Below the pieces are notes generated by a model that did no database searches, was not told where the DNA came from, and saw only the letters and a program-made list of their open reading frames with translations. Made by a program: the position numbers and the translations under genes. Shown piece by piece: positions 1-7,043 of a stretch of DNA of 16,460 nt. Numbering within the stretch: position 1 is the first letter of the stretch; every line of letters starts with the position of its first letter. The DNA is taken from assembly GCA_019309245.1 (NCBI GenBank), contig JAFDGP010000062.1:1-16460 (forward strand). The letters are read 5' to 3'. Source of the DNA: Deltaproteobacteria bacterium (GTDB taxonomy: Bacteria; Desulfobacterota; Desulfobacteria; Desulfobacterales; C00003060).

Positions 1-33
1 TTCAGGACCGCCCGGAATAAAAATCCCGTTCGT

Positions 34-762
34 TTAAACGGCAGTATAGTCATAGAGTTCAACCGCCTCTACCGGCCCGGTGCGCAGTACACGGTTGAGC
101 GCCTTCATGACACCCCTTTTCAATTCAGTGCCGAAGGGTTTCGGTGCCTTGTCGTCGGCTATGGCCTGACGTAAAGCATCATAGATCGCCGCCCGGCAGG
201 CGGCCTTATGGGCCACGATTTCACGGTATACTGCCCTTCCGGAAGGGATAACCGCAATGCCCAACGACACATAGGCACGCTCATCGCCTCCGGGAAGAAT
301 AATCAAAAATTTGTCGAAATAAAAAACGTCACTCGTCGCACCGTCAATGGAGGCCAGCACCATCTGAACGGGAAGCAATGTGGGTGCCTTCACGCTGCCC
401 CCCACCAGCTGAGTCCTGACAAGACCGAAGCACAACACGATAGTCATACCCGCGGTGGTCCCGGCGATTACCGACCACTTTTTCTCCAACAACCTCCTGA
501 CATGGATACCCCAGCCGCGAGGCCCTTCCCGGACAGCCTCGGATGCAATCGCACCGTCATCGGCACTGAACGACGTGGCAACGTCGTTGTCCGCAGAATC
601 GTCCTGTCCATCGTTTTCGGACTCCAGCGAAGACGGGTCTTCTGAAATGATGGTCGCCTCCGCCACCTGTTCATCCTGAGAAACGCCGTCCGTCGCCAAG
701 GAGGAATCGACCTCGGGGGCAGGTTCACTCTCTGGGACTTGTTCTGTCTCGTTGTCCACCAT
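34..762 (-). CDS. Single-pass membrane protein with a divergent FliL-like C-terminal domain
   Basis: This is a 242-residue protein. Residues 1 to about 80 are strongly acidic, rich in Ser/Glu/Asp and probably disordered. One membrane helix lies at about 96 to 115, starting after KKW. Residues about 145 to 242 follow the FliL pattern: a DKFLIILPGGDERAYVSLGI segment resembling the FliL core strand (PFIVNLLDQEGKRYLKAQFE in the fliL of this window), then a long helix, then LNRVLRTGPVEAVELYDYTAV resembling the FliL ending (GVRGLYFTEFVIQ). The match is by eye and distant. The topology, with cytoplasmic N-terminus and periplasmic domain, also fits FliL. The start is ATG at 762, preceded by a GGAGGGGAG ribosome site about 10 bases upstream. 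It follows fliA by 40 bases and ends the gene run in this window. A role near the stator is inferred; a plain hypothetical membrane protein is the alternative. Confidence 0.7.
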   Translation of the reverse strand: MVDNETEQVPESEPAPEVDSSLATDGVSQDEQVAEATIISEDPSSLESENDGQDDSADNDVATSFSADDGAIASEAVREGPRGWGIHVRRLLEKKWSVIAGTTAGMTIVLCFGLVRTQLVGGSVKAPTLLPVQMVLASIDGATSDVFYFDKFLIILPGGDERAYVSLGIAVIPSGRAVYREIVAHKAACRAAIYDALRQAIADDKAPKPFGTELKRGVMKALNRVLRTGPVEAVELYDYTAV

Positions 763-802
763 GAATCAGAGACTCCCCTCCAACGAACCCTCCAAGACGG
801 CA

Positions 803-1576
803 CTACGTTCCACAGTAATGCTTGAGCTTCACCCTCATTTTTATGATAGCCTTGGTGTGAATTTGTGAGATTCTCGATTCCGTCAAACCCAGCACCTCGC
901 CGATTTCTTTTAAGGTCAACTCATCGTAGTAGTACAGAGAAATCACCATCTGCTCCTTTTTCGATAACGACCTGATTGCTTCGGCGATGATCTCTTTCAT
1001 CTCAGACATCATAATATGCCTGTTTGGATCGTCGTCTCCTCGAATCAGGCTTTTAAAGGACTTCTTTGACTCCGAGCTGTTCGTATTATCCTTGATGTAG
1101 CCGTCCAGACTGAGCAGCTCGATACCCCTGGCCATGTTCAGGATCGAATAGAACGTCTCGAGGTCTACCCCCATCTCCTCGGCGATTTCTTCGTCATCGG
1201 CAGGCCCGTTTCGCCTGGACTCGACCGCCATGATGGCCTTTTCCATGTCGTGGATCTTTTTCCGCGTGGAGCGTGGTACCCAGTCAAGGCTCCTCAACTC
1301 ATCAAGCATCGCCCCCCGGATGCGAAACTCGGCATACGTTTTGAACTGGACCTGTCTGGCCGGATCAAACCGGTCGACCGCATCCAAAAGGCCCATGATT
1401 CCGGCACTGATCAGGTCATCCAGAGACACACTCGGTGGTACCCGCATGGCCAAACGGTTTGCCAGAAGCTTAACTAAGGGTGCATATTCCACAATGAGTG
1501 CGGTACGCTTTTCATGATCGATCGTAGCGGGCCATTTCTTTTTTCCGTGGTAGCGCTGCATTGTCGTCGTCTGCAT
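803..1576 (-). CDS. fliA: Flagellar sigma factor FliA (sigma-28)
   Basis: Sigma factor of the FliA/WhiG group that directs RNA polymerase to late flagellar and chemotaxis promoters. Region 2 is clear: EYAPLVKLLANRLAMRVPP, then DDLISAGIMGLLDAVDRFDP and FKTYAEFRIRGAMLDELRSL, followed by DWVPRSTRKK, a FliA hallmark. Region 4 near the C-terminus has the helix-turn-helix LTLKEIGEVLGLTESRISQI. Length (about 257 residues) is normal for the family. Starts at GTG 1585, ATG 1576 and ATG 1561 are all possible. ATG 1576 is chosen because GAGG lies 3 bases upstream, which is close, so the start is uncertain by a few codons. Its position after flhF-flhG is the common order in polar flagellates. The 72-base gap to flhG holds a strong palindrome (1609 to 1661). 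No anti-sigma FlgM gene is visible in the window. Confidence 0.97.
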   Translation of the reverse strand: MQTTTMQRYHGKKKWPATIDHEKRTALIVEYAPLVKLLANRLAMRVPPSVSLDDLISAGIMGLLDAVDRFDPARQVQFKTYAEFRIRGAMLDELRSLDWVPRSTRKKIHDMEKAIMAVESRRNGPADDEEIAEEMGVDLETFYSILNMARGIELLSLDGYIKDNTNSSESKKSFKSLIRGDDDPNRHIMMSEMKEIIAEAIRSLSKKEQMVISLYYYDELTLKEIGEVLGLTESRISQIHTKAIIKMRVKLKHYCGT

Positions 1577-1608
1577 GGTCCTCACTGTCTATGCGCTTAT
1601 ACCGCTTT

Positions 1609-1661
1609 TTGAATCCGTGCATGATCTGCCGCCTTTTCCGGTAGATCATGCACGGATTCAA
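1609..1661. repeat. Perfect 19-bp palindrome with the shared TTGAATCCGTGCA terminal repeat, at the flhG 3' end
   Basis: Bases 1609 to 1627 (TTGAATCCGTGCATGATCT) are perfectly complementary to 1643 to 1661. Pairing can extend through CCG/CGG to leave a 7-base loop at 1632 to 1638. The outer 13 bases are the same as those of the element at 2676 to 2795. The flhG stop codon (1660 to 1658) is inside the element. In the direction of transcription the stem is followed by A residues, not T residues, so it does not look like an intrinsic terminator. It could be a REP-like repeat or an mRNA processing or stability hairpin. Confidence 0.85.
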
Positions 1662-2554
1662 CGGGCAATCAACTTTTTCCAAAAAAACTTGATGTTGCCG
1701 TCCTGGGCCGCACTACACTGACTGGCATTCAATCGGTTTGCCAGGTCAACAAAACTCCTACTAGAAGAGCTTTCAGGGTAACGCGTAAGCACCGTACTTT
1801 GCTGCCTGACCGCCTTTTCCACATTGGAATCCCGGGGGATAAATCCAACGTATTCCAGCGAAATTCCTTTCAAAAAGCGAACGATCGCGTTGCTGAGATT
1901 TTCAAAAACCGATCTGCCCTCCTCGTCATGCTCCACCATGTTGACCAGCAACTTAAAGGTGTTGGTCCCGTGCTTGGTATACATTACCTTGATCAAGGCA
2001 TAGGCATCGGTAATGGAGGTTGGTTCGGAAGTGGCAACCACGATACGCTCATCAGCGGCAATGCTGAAATAGATGACATTTGAAGAAATGCCCGCCCCCG
2101 TATCGATTAGCAGGATATCGAAATTTTCATCCAGAGAGTCGAACTCATTCAACAGGTTCAGCTTTTGTCCCTGAGTCAGGTGAACCAAGTCCTGGACACC
2201 GGATCCCGCCGGAATAATCTGAATGTCCTCAGGCCCCCTCATCATGACTTCAGAAAGATTCCTTTCACCATTGATAACGTGTTTGATGTTATATGCAGGG
2301 CTCAGTCCAAATATGATATCGATATTGGCCAATCCAAGATCACCATCCAATACCAGGACCTTTTTCCCGAGTCTTCTAAGGGCAAGAGCGAGATTGCCTA
2401 CGATATTGGTCTTTCCCACACCGCCTTTTCCACTGGTTACCGAAATCACCCGGGTCGTTGATGCATCAACGGTGGTCTGGGACATCCTCCTGTTGCCTTC
2501 CAGGCCCTGCACCTTCTTTTTCACCATCCGCCTTAAGCCCTCTGCCTGATCCAC
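1658..2554 (-). CDS. flhG: Flagellar number regulator FlhG (FleN/YlxH), MinD-like ATPase
   Basis: MinD/ParA-type ATPase that limits flagellar number and acts with the GTPase FlhF. The N-terminus MDQAEGLRRM contains the DQAxxLR motif known to stimulate FlhF. This supports the GTG start at 2554, which has AGGGAG about 8 bases upstream; starting at the inner ATG (MVKKK) would lose the motif. The deviant Walker A is KGGVGKT at residues 43 to 49, followed by LVLDGDLGLANIDIIFGL (switch I region) and DILLIDTGAG (switch II). The last residues, FFWKKLIAR, form a short basic and aromatic tail like the membrane-targeting helix of the family. At 298 residues the length is normal. The stop codon lies in the palindrome at 1609 to 1661, so the final codon context may have been changed by that element. 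It is separated from flhF by 173 bases, unusual in this compact operon. Confidence 0.97.
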   Translation of the reverse strand: MDQAEGLRRMVKKKVQGLEGNRRMSQTTVDASTTRVISVTSGKGGVGKTNIVGNLALALRRLGKKVLVLDGDLGLANIDIIFGLSPAYNIKHVINGERNLSEVMMRGPEDIQIIPAGSGVQDLVHLTQGQKLNLLNEFDSLDENFDILLIDTGAGISSNVIYFSIAADERIVVATSEPTSITDAYALIKVMYTKHGTNTFKLLVNMVEHDEEGRSVFENLSNAIVRFLKGISLEYVGFIPRDSNVEKAVRQQSTVLTRYPESSSSRSFVDLANRLNASQCSAAQDGNIKFFWKKLIAR

Positions 2555-2570
2555 CGTCTTCGCTCCCTAA

Positions 2571-2656
2571 ATCAGCGACCACCAGTAGAACTGCTGGTAT
2601 GGAGAAGGCCCCTGAAAAGGGGCTTCAACACCAAAGTTCTCCTTGTAGTCGCTGAT
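2571..2656. other. Multi-stem dyad just upstream of the flhG ribosome site
   Basis: The outer arms ATCAGCGAC (2571 to 2579) and GTCGCTGAT (2648 to 2656) are perfect complements. Between them are GGAGAA/TTCTCC with an inner GCCCCT/AGGGGC hairpin, and a separate ACCAG/CTGGT hairpin. As RNA this could form a three-way junction closed by a 9-bp stem that ends a few bases before the GGGAG ribosome site of flhG. It could be a cis-regulatory or processing structure, or a remnant repeat. The minus-strand sequence also reads as a short open frame (see findings). No known riboswitch class is recognised. Confidence 0.5.
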
Positions 2657-2675
2657 AATATAAAAGATTTTGTTT

Positions 2676-2795
2676 TTGAATCCGTGCACCAGCCGCCGGC
2701 AATCCTATATCGGCTCACAGACGGAAATCACGCCGGAAACAATGTGACCTTTTCAGTTCTCGCCGGCAGAGCCGGTGGATTGTGCACGGATTCAA
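2676..2795. repeat. 120-bp element with 14-bp perfect terminal inverted repeats at the flhF 3' end
   Basis: TTGAATCCGTGCAC (2676 to 2689) and GTGCACGGATTCAA (2782 to 2795) are perfect inverted copies. Thirteen of these bases also bound the smaller palindrome at 1609 to 1661, but the interiors differ. The right arm lies inside flhF from codon 355 on, and the element encodes the last 21 or so FlhF residues and its stop. The interior has GC-rich partial symmetry (GCCGGC on both sides) but no open frame of note. It is likely a small non-autonomous or REP-like repeat that landed at the gene end. Confidence 0.75.
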
Positions 2796-3858
2796 GTACC
2801 AGACTCAATACTCCCATCTTCGTCGCTTTGACGATATCTTCGGGCACCTTCTGCCCTGTGGTGACGTATGAAATAGGTAAATCCGACCTCAAGGCCTGGT
2901 TGATGATGATCCCACGCGTCCTGGTTTCATCGGTTTTTGTAAATATAGTGCTTGTGCAAGGCAACCTATTGAAACTCTTTGTTGCTGCCTCAAGTTCCGA
3001 CTCTCTGGTCGTAGCACTCAGCAACAAATGGCATTTGATCGAGCCTTGGCTTCGGATTAGCCTTGCCAGTTCATCCATACGCGCAAGGTCATAATGGCTT
3101 TGCCCCGCTGTATCGATCAAGATCACGTCTCTGTCACACAACCGTCTGAAGGCGACTTTCAGGTCGGCTTCCGTAAACGCCGCAAAACACGGTACCCCTA
3201 AAATAGCTGCATAGGTCCTGAGTTGATCCACCGCTCCAATGCGATAGTTATCGATGGAAATCAGTCCGACGCTGCGTTTCTGTTTCAAGATGATCTCAGC
3301 AACCAACTTGGCCACGGTCGTTGTCTTTCCTACCCCCGTGGGCCCGACAAAGGCGGCTACAACCTGCTCGCCATTGGGCCTGAACGGATCGGCCACGTGG
3401 ATGACCTTAAGGATCTGCGCCAAAACCTGCTCATAAACACGATCGAAATCCCTTTGTGCGCCGTCATCCAGGGCCCCGCCCATCTTCAAAAACACCCGAG
3501 CGTTGGATTCCGAAATTCCCCCACGCACGAGCTTCATATACAGATCCACCGCACCCGGACTTTCAAGGATGCGTCTGATCGGCCCACCAGCATCAACCGG
3601 AAAACTCAACATTTCTTTAATGCTTGTCAGATCGGCTTTCACCGCTTCAAAAGATTCCCATGGAGGCGCTTCGTTGCGGGCTGAATCGCGGGGCTTTTTG
3701 TCCCCCGAAATGGCACTCACTTCAAACAGTGTTTTTGCAGCACTCGTGCCGCCACCCAGTTTTCGAGTCGAGAGTATCAGCGCATCTGAGCCAAGATCGC
3801 GCTTGACCATGTTTAAGGCCTCCTGAATCGTAGCCGCCCGAAACCGTTTAACCTCCAT
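2728..3858 (-). CDS. flhF: Flagellar placement GTPase FlhF (SRP-type)
   Basis: SRP-family GTPase that sets the site of flagellar assembly, usually the pole. The N-terminal domain begins MEVKRFRAATIQEALNMVKR. The NG domain carries G1 GPTGVGKT (172 to 179), the SIDNYRIGAVDQLRTYA segment, G3 DTAGQ (249 to 253) and G4 TKTD (307 to 310), all intact. The ATG at 3858 overlaps the 3' end of flhA by 11 bases, suggesting translational coupling. The protein has 376 residues. Residues from about 356 on (SVHNPPALPARTEKVTLFPA) are encoded by the inverted-repeat element at 2676 to 2795 and do not look like a conserved FlhF end, so the native C-terminus was probably replaced. The GTPase core is unaffected. 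Confidence 0.97.
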   Translation of the reverse strand: MEVKRFRAATIQEALNMVKRDLGSDALILSTRKLGGGTSAAKTLFEVSAISGDKKPRDSARNEAPPWESFEAVKADLTSIKEMLSFPVDAGGPIRRILESPGAVDLYMKLVRGGISESNARVFLKMGGALDDGAQRDFDRVYEQVLAQILKVIHVADPFRPNGEQVVAAFVGPTGVGKTTTVAKLVAEIILKQKRSVGLISIDNYRIGAVDQLRTYAAILGVPCFAAFTEADLKVAFRRLCDRDVILIDTAGQSHYDLARMDELARLIRSQGSIKCHLLLSATTRESELEAATKSFNRLPCTSTIFTKTDETRTRGIIINQALRSDLPISYVTTGQKVPEDIVKATKMGVLSLVLESVHNPPALPARTEKVTLFPA

Positions 3859-5947
3859 ACTGCAGTCGTACCTTCCCGAGTGATTTGAATTTAACGTTAT
3901 TCAAAAGCTCACTGTGTGACAGCACCATTAAAGACGGTGCGAACTGTTCCACCATCCTTCGAAAATGTCTTCTGATCTGGGGAGAACATACGATGATCGG
4001 GTCATAGCCTTTTGCTGCAACCTTTTGGGTTTCCTGGTTTACAGATCGCATAATTGAATCCGCCACGTTGGGATCTACGGAAAGATATGATCCATGTTCC
4101 GTATGTTGCAGGCTGTTAAGAAGAACGTCTTCCACGTCTTTTTCCAGGGTCACGACATTCAACACGCCGGAATCCGGCACATGGCCGTTCACAATTGAGC
4201 GGGCCAGGCGCTGTCTTACATATTCTGTCAGGAGATCAGGATCCTTGGTGACTGGCGCGTAATCGGCCAGGGTCTCCACAATGGTCAACAAATCCCGAAT
4301 TGACACTCCTTCTCTAACGAGATTTTGCAAGACCTTCTGAATCCCTCCCAGCGACAGCAAACCCGGCGTCAGTTCCTCTACGGCCTTCGGATGGGTCTTT
4401 GACAGATTATCCAGCAGGTTCTGGACGTCCTGGCGTCCCAACAGTTCGTCGGCATGTCTTCGTATAATTTCCGACAAATGAGTAGCCACAATCGCCGTAT
4501 TGTCAACCACCGTGTATCCGGCGTATTTGGCCTCATCCTGTTTCTTTTCCGGAATCCACACGGCCGGGAGATCAAAAGCGGGTTCCCTGCAGGGAATGCC
4601 GTCGATCTTCTGCGCGGCACTGCCAGGATCCATGGCCATAAGATGATTCACCATTAGTTCAAACCGGCCTACCTCGACGCCCTTAATCAGGATTCTGTAT
4701 TCGGAAGCCTTGAGGTTTAGATTGTCCCTGATATGAATCGGTGGAATGACCATCCCCATTTCCAGGGCAAACTGCCGCCGTATCGATCGGATTCGTTCTA
4801 GCAGTTCTCCGTTTTGTTCTCTGTCAACCAGCGGAATGAGGCCATAGCCGACTTCAAGCTCCATGGGATCCAGCAAAAGTAGGTGCTCGACAGATTCCAA
4901 ACTCTGCTCGGGCTCTTTGTCCACAGCTGCGTCAATGGACTCGAGGCGGGCGATCTCTCGTTTCTTTTTCTCAAACAAGTACACACTTCCGCCTACGATT
5001 GCTCCAAGGGTAATAAACGGCACATGGGGAAGGCCCGGGATCAAACCGAACAACAAAATCACAAGTGACCCCATGTACACGGCACGGGGGTTGGAAAACA
5101 GCTGTTTACCAAAGTCTGAACCGATACTGGACTCCGCCGCGGCCCGGCTGACCACAATGCCGGCAGAGGTAGAAATAATCAAAGCGGGAATCTGACTCAC
5201 CAGGCCGTCACCGACCGTTAAAAGCGTATAATTCTGGGCCGCCACCACAGCAGGCATCTTTTTCTGAAGCACCCCGATCACAAAACCCCCGATGATATTG
5301 ATCAAAGTTATGATGATCCCGGCGATGGCATCTCCTCGAACAAATTTACTCGCGCCGTCCATGGCGCCGTGGAACTCTGCTTCTCTGGCAATCAGTTCGC
5401 GTCGGTGTCGGGCCTCGTTCTCATCAATAAGCCCGGCATTCAAATCCGCGTCAATGCTCATTTGTTTGCCCGGCATGGCATCCAGGGTGAAACGGGCCGC
5501 CACTTCCGCAATCCTGCCCGAACCTTTTGTGATAACCACAAAATTGATAATGACCAGGATCATGAATACCACAAGACCAACAACATAGTTGCCGCCGACC
5601 ACAAAACTTCCGAATGACTTGATCACCTTTCCCGCGGCCAAGCCCCCTTCACTGCCATGCAGCAAAATAAGCCGGGTGGAGGCCACATTCAACGACAACC
5701 TGAACAAGGTGGCGATCAACAGCAACGAAGGAAAAATTGCGAAGTCCAGCGGTTTCACTGTGTACATCGCCATCAGGATAACGATAATCGAAAAGGTGAT
5801 GTTCAGAGCCAGCAGAAAGTCCAGAAGAAATGGCGGCAGAGGGATGATCATCACCATCAGTATGGCCACAACGCCCACGACCATCATGGAATCGCTGCTC
5901 TTTGCCAGAAGGCCTTTTCCCTCAGTTGCTTTCAAAGCTTCAGCCAT
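3848..5947 (-). CDS. flhA: Flagellar type III export gate protein FlhA
   Basis: Large export gate subunit; its membrane part forms part of the proton-driven export engine and its cytoplasmic nonamer docks chaperone-substrate complexes. At 699 residues it is full length. The first half, residues about 20 to 330, has the eight expected membrane segments. The FHIPEP signature at about 144 to 171 includes RIAEVAARFTLDAMPGKQMS and the IDADLNAG stretch with the conserved acidic residues. The C-terminal cytoplasmic domain runs from about 350 to the end and finishes with KSLGKVRLQYGG. The start ATG at 5947 has only a weak ribosome site of its own. A short frame starting GTG/ATG at 5969/5966 with GGAGGG upstream ends at 5940 inside flhA codons 2 and 3, so coupling from a leader is possible. 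The gap to the flhB remnant is 102 bases. Confidence 0.98.
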   Translation of the reverse strand: MAEALKATEGKGLLAKSSDSMMVVGVVAILMVMIIPLPPFLLDFLLALNITFSIIVILMAMYTVKPLDFAIFPSLLLIATLFRLSLNVASTRLILLHGSEGGLAAGKVIKSFGSFVVGGNYVVGLVVFMILVIINFVVITKGSGRIAEVAARFTLDAMPGKQMSIDADLNAGLIDENEARHRRELIAREAEFHGAMDGASKFVRGDAIAGIIITLINIIGGFVIGVLQKKMPAVVAAQNYTLLTVGDGLVSQIPALIISTSAGIVVSRAAAESSIGSDFGKQLFSNPRAVYMGSLVILLFGLIPGLPHVPFITLGAIVGGSVYLFEKKKREIARLESIDAAVDKEPEQSLESVEHLLLLDPMELEVGYGLIPLVDREQNGELLERIRSIRRQFALEMGMVIPPIHIRDNLNLKASEYRILIKGVEVGRFELMVNHLMAMDPGSAAQKIDGIPCREPAFDLPAVWIPEKKQDEAKYAGYTVVDNTAIVATHLSEIIRRHADELLGRQDVQNLLDNLSKTHPKAVEELTPGLLSLGGIQKVLQNLVREGVSIRDLLTIVETLADYAPVTKDPDLLTEYVRQRLARSIVNGHVPDSGVLNVVTLEKDVEDVLLNSLQHTEHGSYLSVDPNVADSIMRSVNQETQKVAAKGYDPIIVCSPQIRRHFRRMVEQFAPSLMVLSHSELLNNVKFKSLGKVRLQYGG

Positions 5948-6049
5948 AATACGCCAAACCGTCCATCACAGTCCCGGTCCCTCCGGTCCCTATTGAATAC
6001 CTACACCTTTGATCAGCGCCAACCAGGAATCGCCGGCTTCTTCATTTTC

Positions 6050-6232
6050 CTACGCCACCTTGCCTTTCAGCTTGTACACATAAGCCAGCACCTCAGCCAC
6101 AGCCTGATAGAAATCAATCGGGATCTCCTCTCCCACCTCAACAAGTTTATAAAGGTTTCTGGCCAGAGGCCGGTTCTCAACCACCGGGACATTGTTCTCC
6201 ATGGCCAGCGTTTTGATCTTTTCAGCAATACC
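6050..6232 (-). pseudogene. flhB: Out-of-frame remnant encoding the FlhB C-terminal domain
   Basis: This stretch reads as 60 residues of authentic FlhB: GIAEKIKTLAMENNVPVVEN, then RPLARNLYK, EVGEEIP and FYQAVAEVLAYVYKLK, with a TAG stop at 6050. It is shifted by one frame relative to the N-terminal part, and its first codon overlaps the Pro270 codon by one base. Compared with the E. coli FlhB layout as I remember it, about 25 codons between NP and this block are missing. The block has kept conserved residues throughout, so the change is recent or an artefact. Confidence 0.9.
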
Positions 6233-7041
6233 GGGTTGGTCACCACCACGTCCGCCTCAGGCACAGACTGCATCATCCGTCTGCGGGCGACTTCCATCTG
6301 GATCTTTTTTATCCTTGATTTGACGAAGGGATCCCCTTCGGTCTGTTTGAGTTCTTCCTTCACCTCCTGCTTGGTCATCTTCAAGCGTTTTTCAAACTGC
6401 CATCTTTGAAAAACGTAATCAATCGCCGCCAAACAGACCATTGCAATAGCAACTCGGAAAAAGACTTTAAAGATCACCTTGGAAATAAACAAAAAGATAC
6501 CGGAAACCTCCAGCTTGCCCAGCTCCTCAAGACCGGAGAACTGACCTTTCACCGTGATATAGGCAATCGTGCCGACCATGGTAAGTTTGGCCATGGACTT
6601 GAACAGCTCCATCATCGCCTGCACGGAAACGAGTTGCTTGAACCCCTTGAAGGGATTGAGCTTTTCAAGATTGGGTGTCAAAGCTTCCCAAGAGGCCATC
6701 ATCCCGACCTGCATCACATTAGCCGCAACGCCGATAACGACCACAGCAATCATCATCGGCAACACGATAACAATAAACCCCGCCACCATATCTCTGGAAA
6801 ATGCTCGCATGACCACCATATCGAAAATTGGCACGGCCGCCATGGAGAAGCTCTTGTGGGTAACCTGCATCAGATTTTTGTACATAAACGCACCAAAAAG
6901 GCACAGTGTTGACAGTCCCCCCAATAGGACCGCCAGAGAAGCCACTTCTTGACTCTTGGCCACTTGCCCCTTTTTTCTCGCCTCCGAACGTTTCCTTGGA
7001 GTCGGTTGTTCGGTCTTTTCCTGTCCCTCGTTTTCCGCCAC
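6067..7041 (-). CDS. flhB: Flagellar export switch protein FlhB, internally deleted and frameshifted
   Basis: FlhB joins the export gate and switches substrate class after cleaving itself within the NPTH motif. The N-terminal part is normal: MAENEGQEKTEQPTPRKRSE, four hydrophobic segments between about 33 and 215, then the linker VKEELKQTEGDPFVKSRIKK and RRRMMQSVPEADVVVTNP. After Asn269-Pro270 the frame runs into 54 unrelated residues rich in Arg, Trp and Leu that end at 6067. The expected continuation (THYAVAL... to AKG) is absent, and the true C-terminus appears in another frame at 6232 to 6050. As written, the product lacks the Thr-His of NPTH and the correct C-terminal cytoplasmic domain. 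GTG at 7041 is the start, with AAGGTG 5 bases upstream overlapping the end of fliR. Either a natural inactivating deletion or an assembly error explains it. Confidence 0.93.
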   Translation of the reverse strand: MAENEGQEKTEQPTPRKRSEARKKGQVAKSQEVASLAVLLGGLSTLCLFGAFMYKNLMQVTHKSFSMAAVPIFDMVVMRAFSRDMVAGFIVIVLPMMIAVVVIGVAANVMQVGMMASWEALTPNLEKLNPFKGFKQLVSVQAMMELFKSMAKLTMVGTIAYITVKGQFSGLEELGKLEVSGIFLFISKVIFKVFFRVAIAMVCLAAIDYVFQRWQFEKRLKMTKQEVKEELKQTEGDPFVKSRIKKIQMEVARRRMMQSVPEADVVVTNPVLLKRSKRWPWRTMSRWLRTGLWPETFINLLRWERRSRLISIRLWLRCWLMCTS

Positions 7042-7043
7042 AA

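Noticed and set aside
1609..1661. Intrinsic terminator between flhG and fliA
   Set aside because: The stem is strong, but in the direction of transcription it is followed by A residues rather than a T tract.
2571..2656. tRNA-like cloverleaf before flhG
   Set aside because: The stems do not have tRNA arm lengths, there is no TTCGA T-loop in the right place and no anticodon arm or CCA end.
5657..6409. A 250-codon plus-strand frame opposite flhA and flhB
   Set aside because: Antisense shadow with low-complexity Gln/His/Asp content; flhA and flhB on the minus strand explain the sequence.
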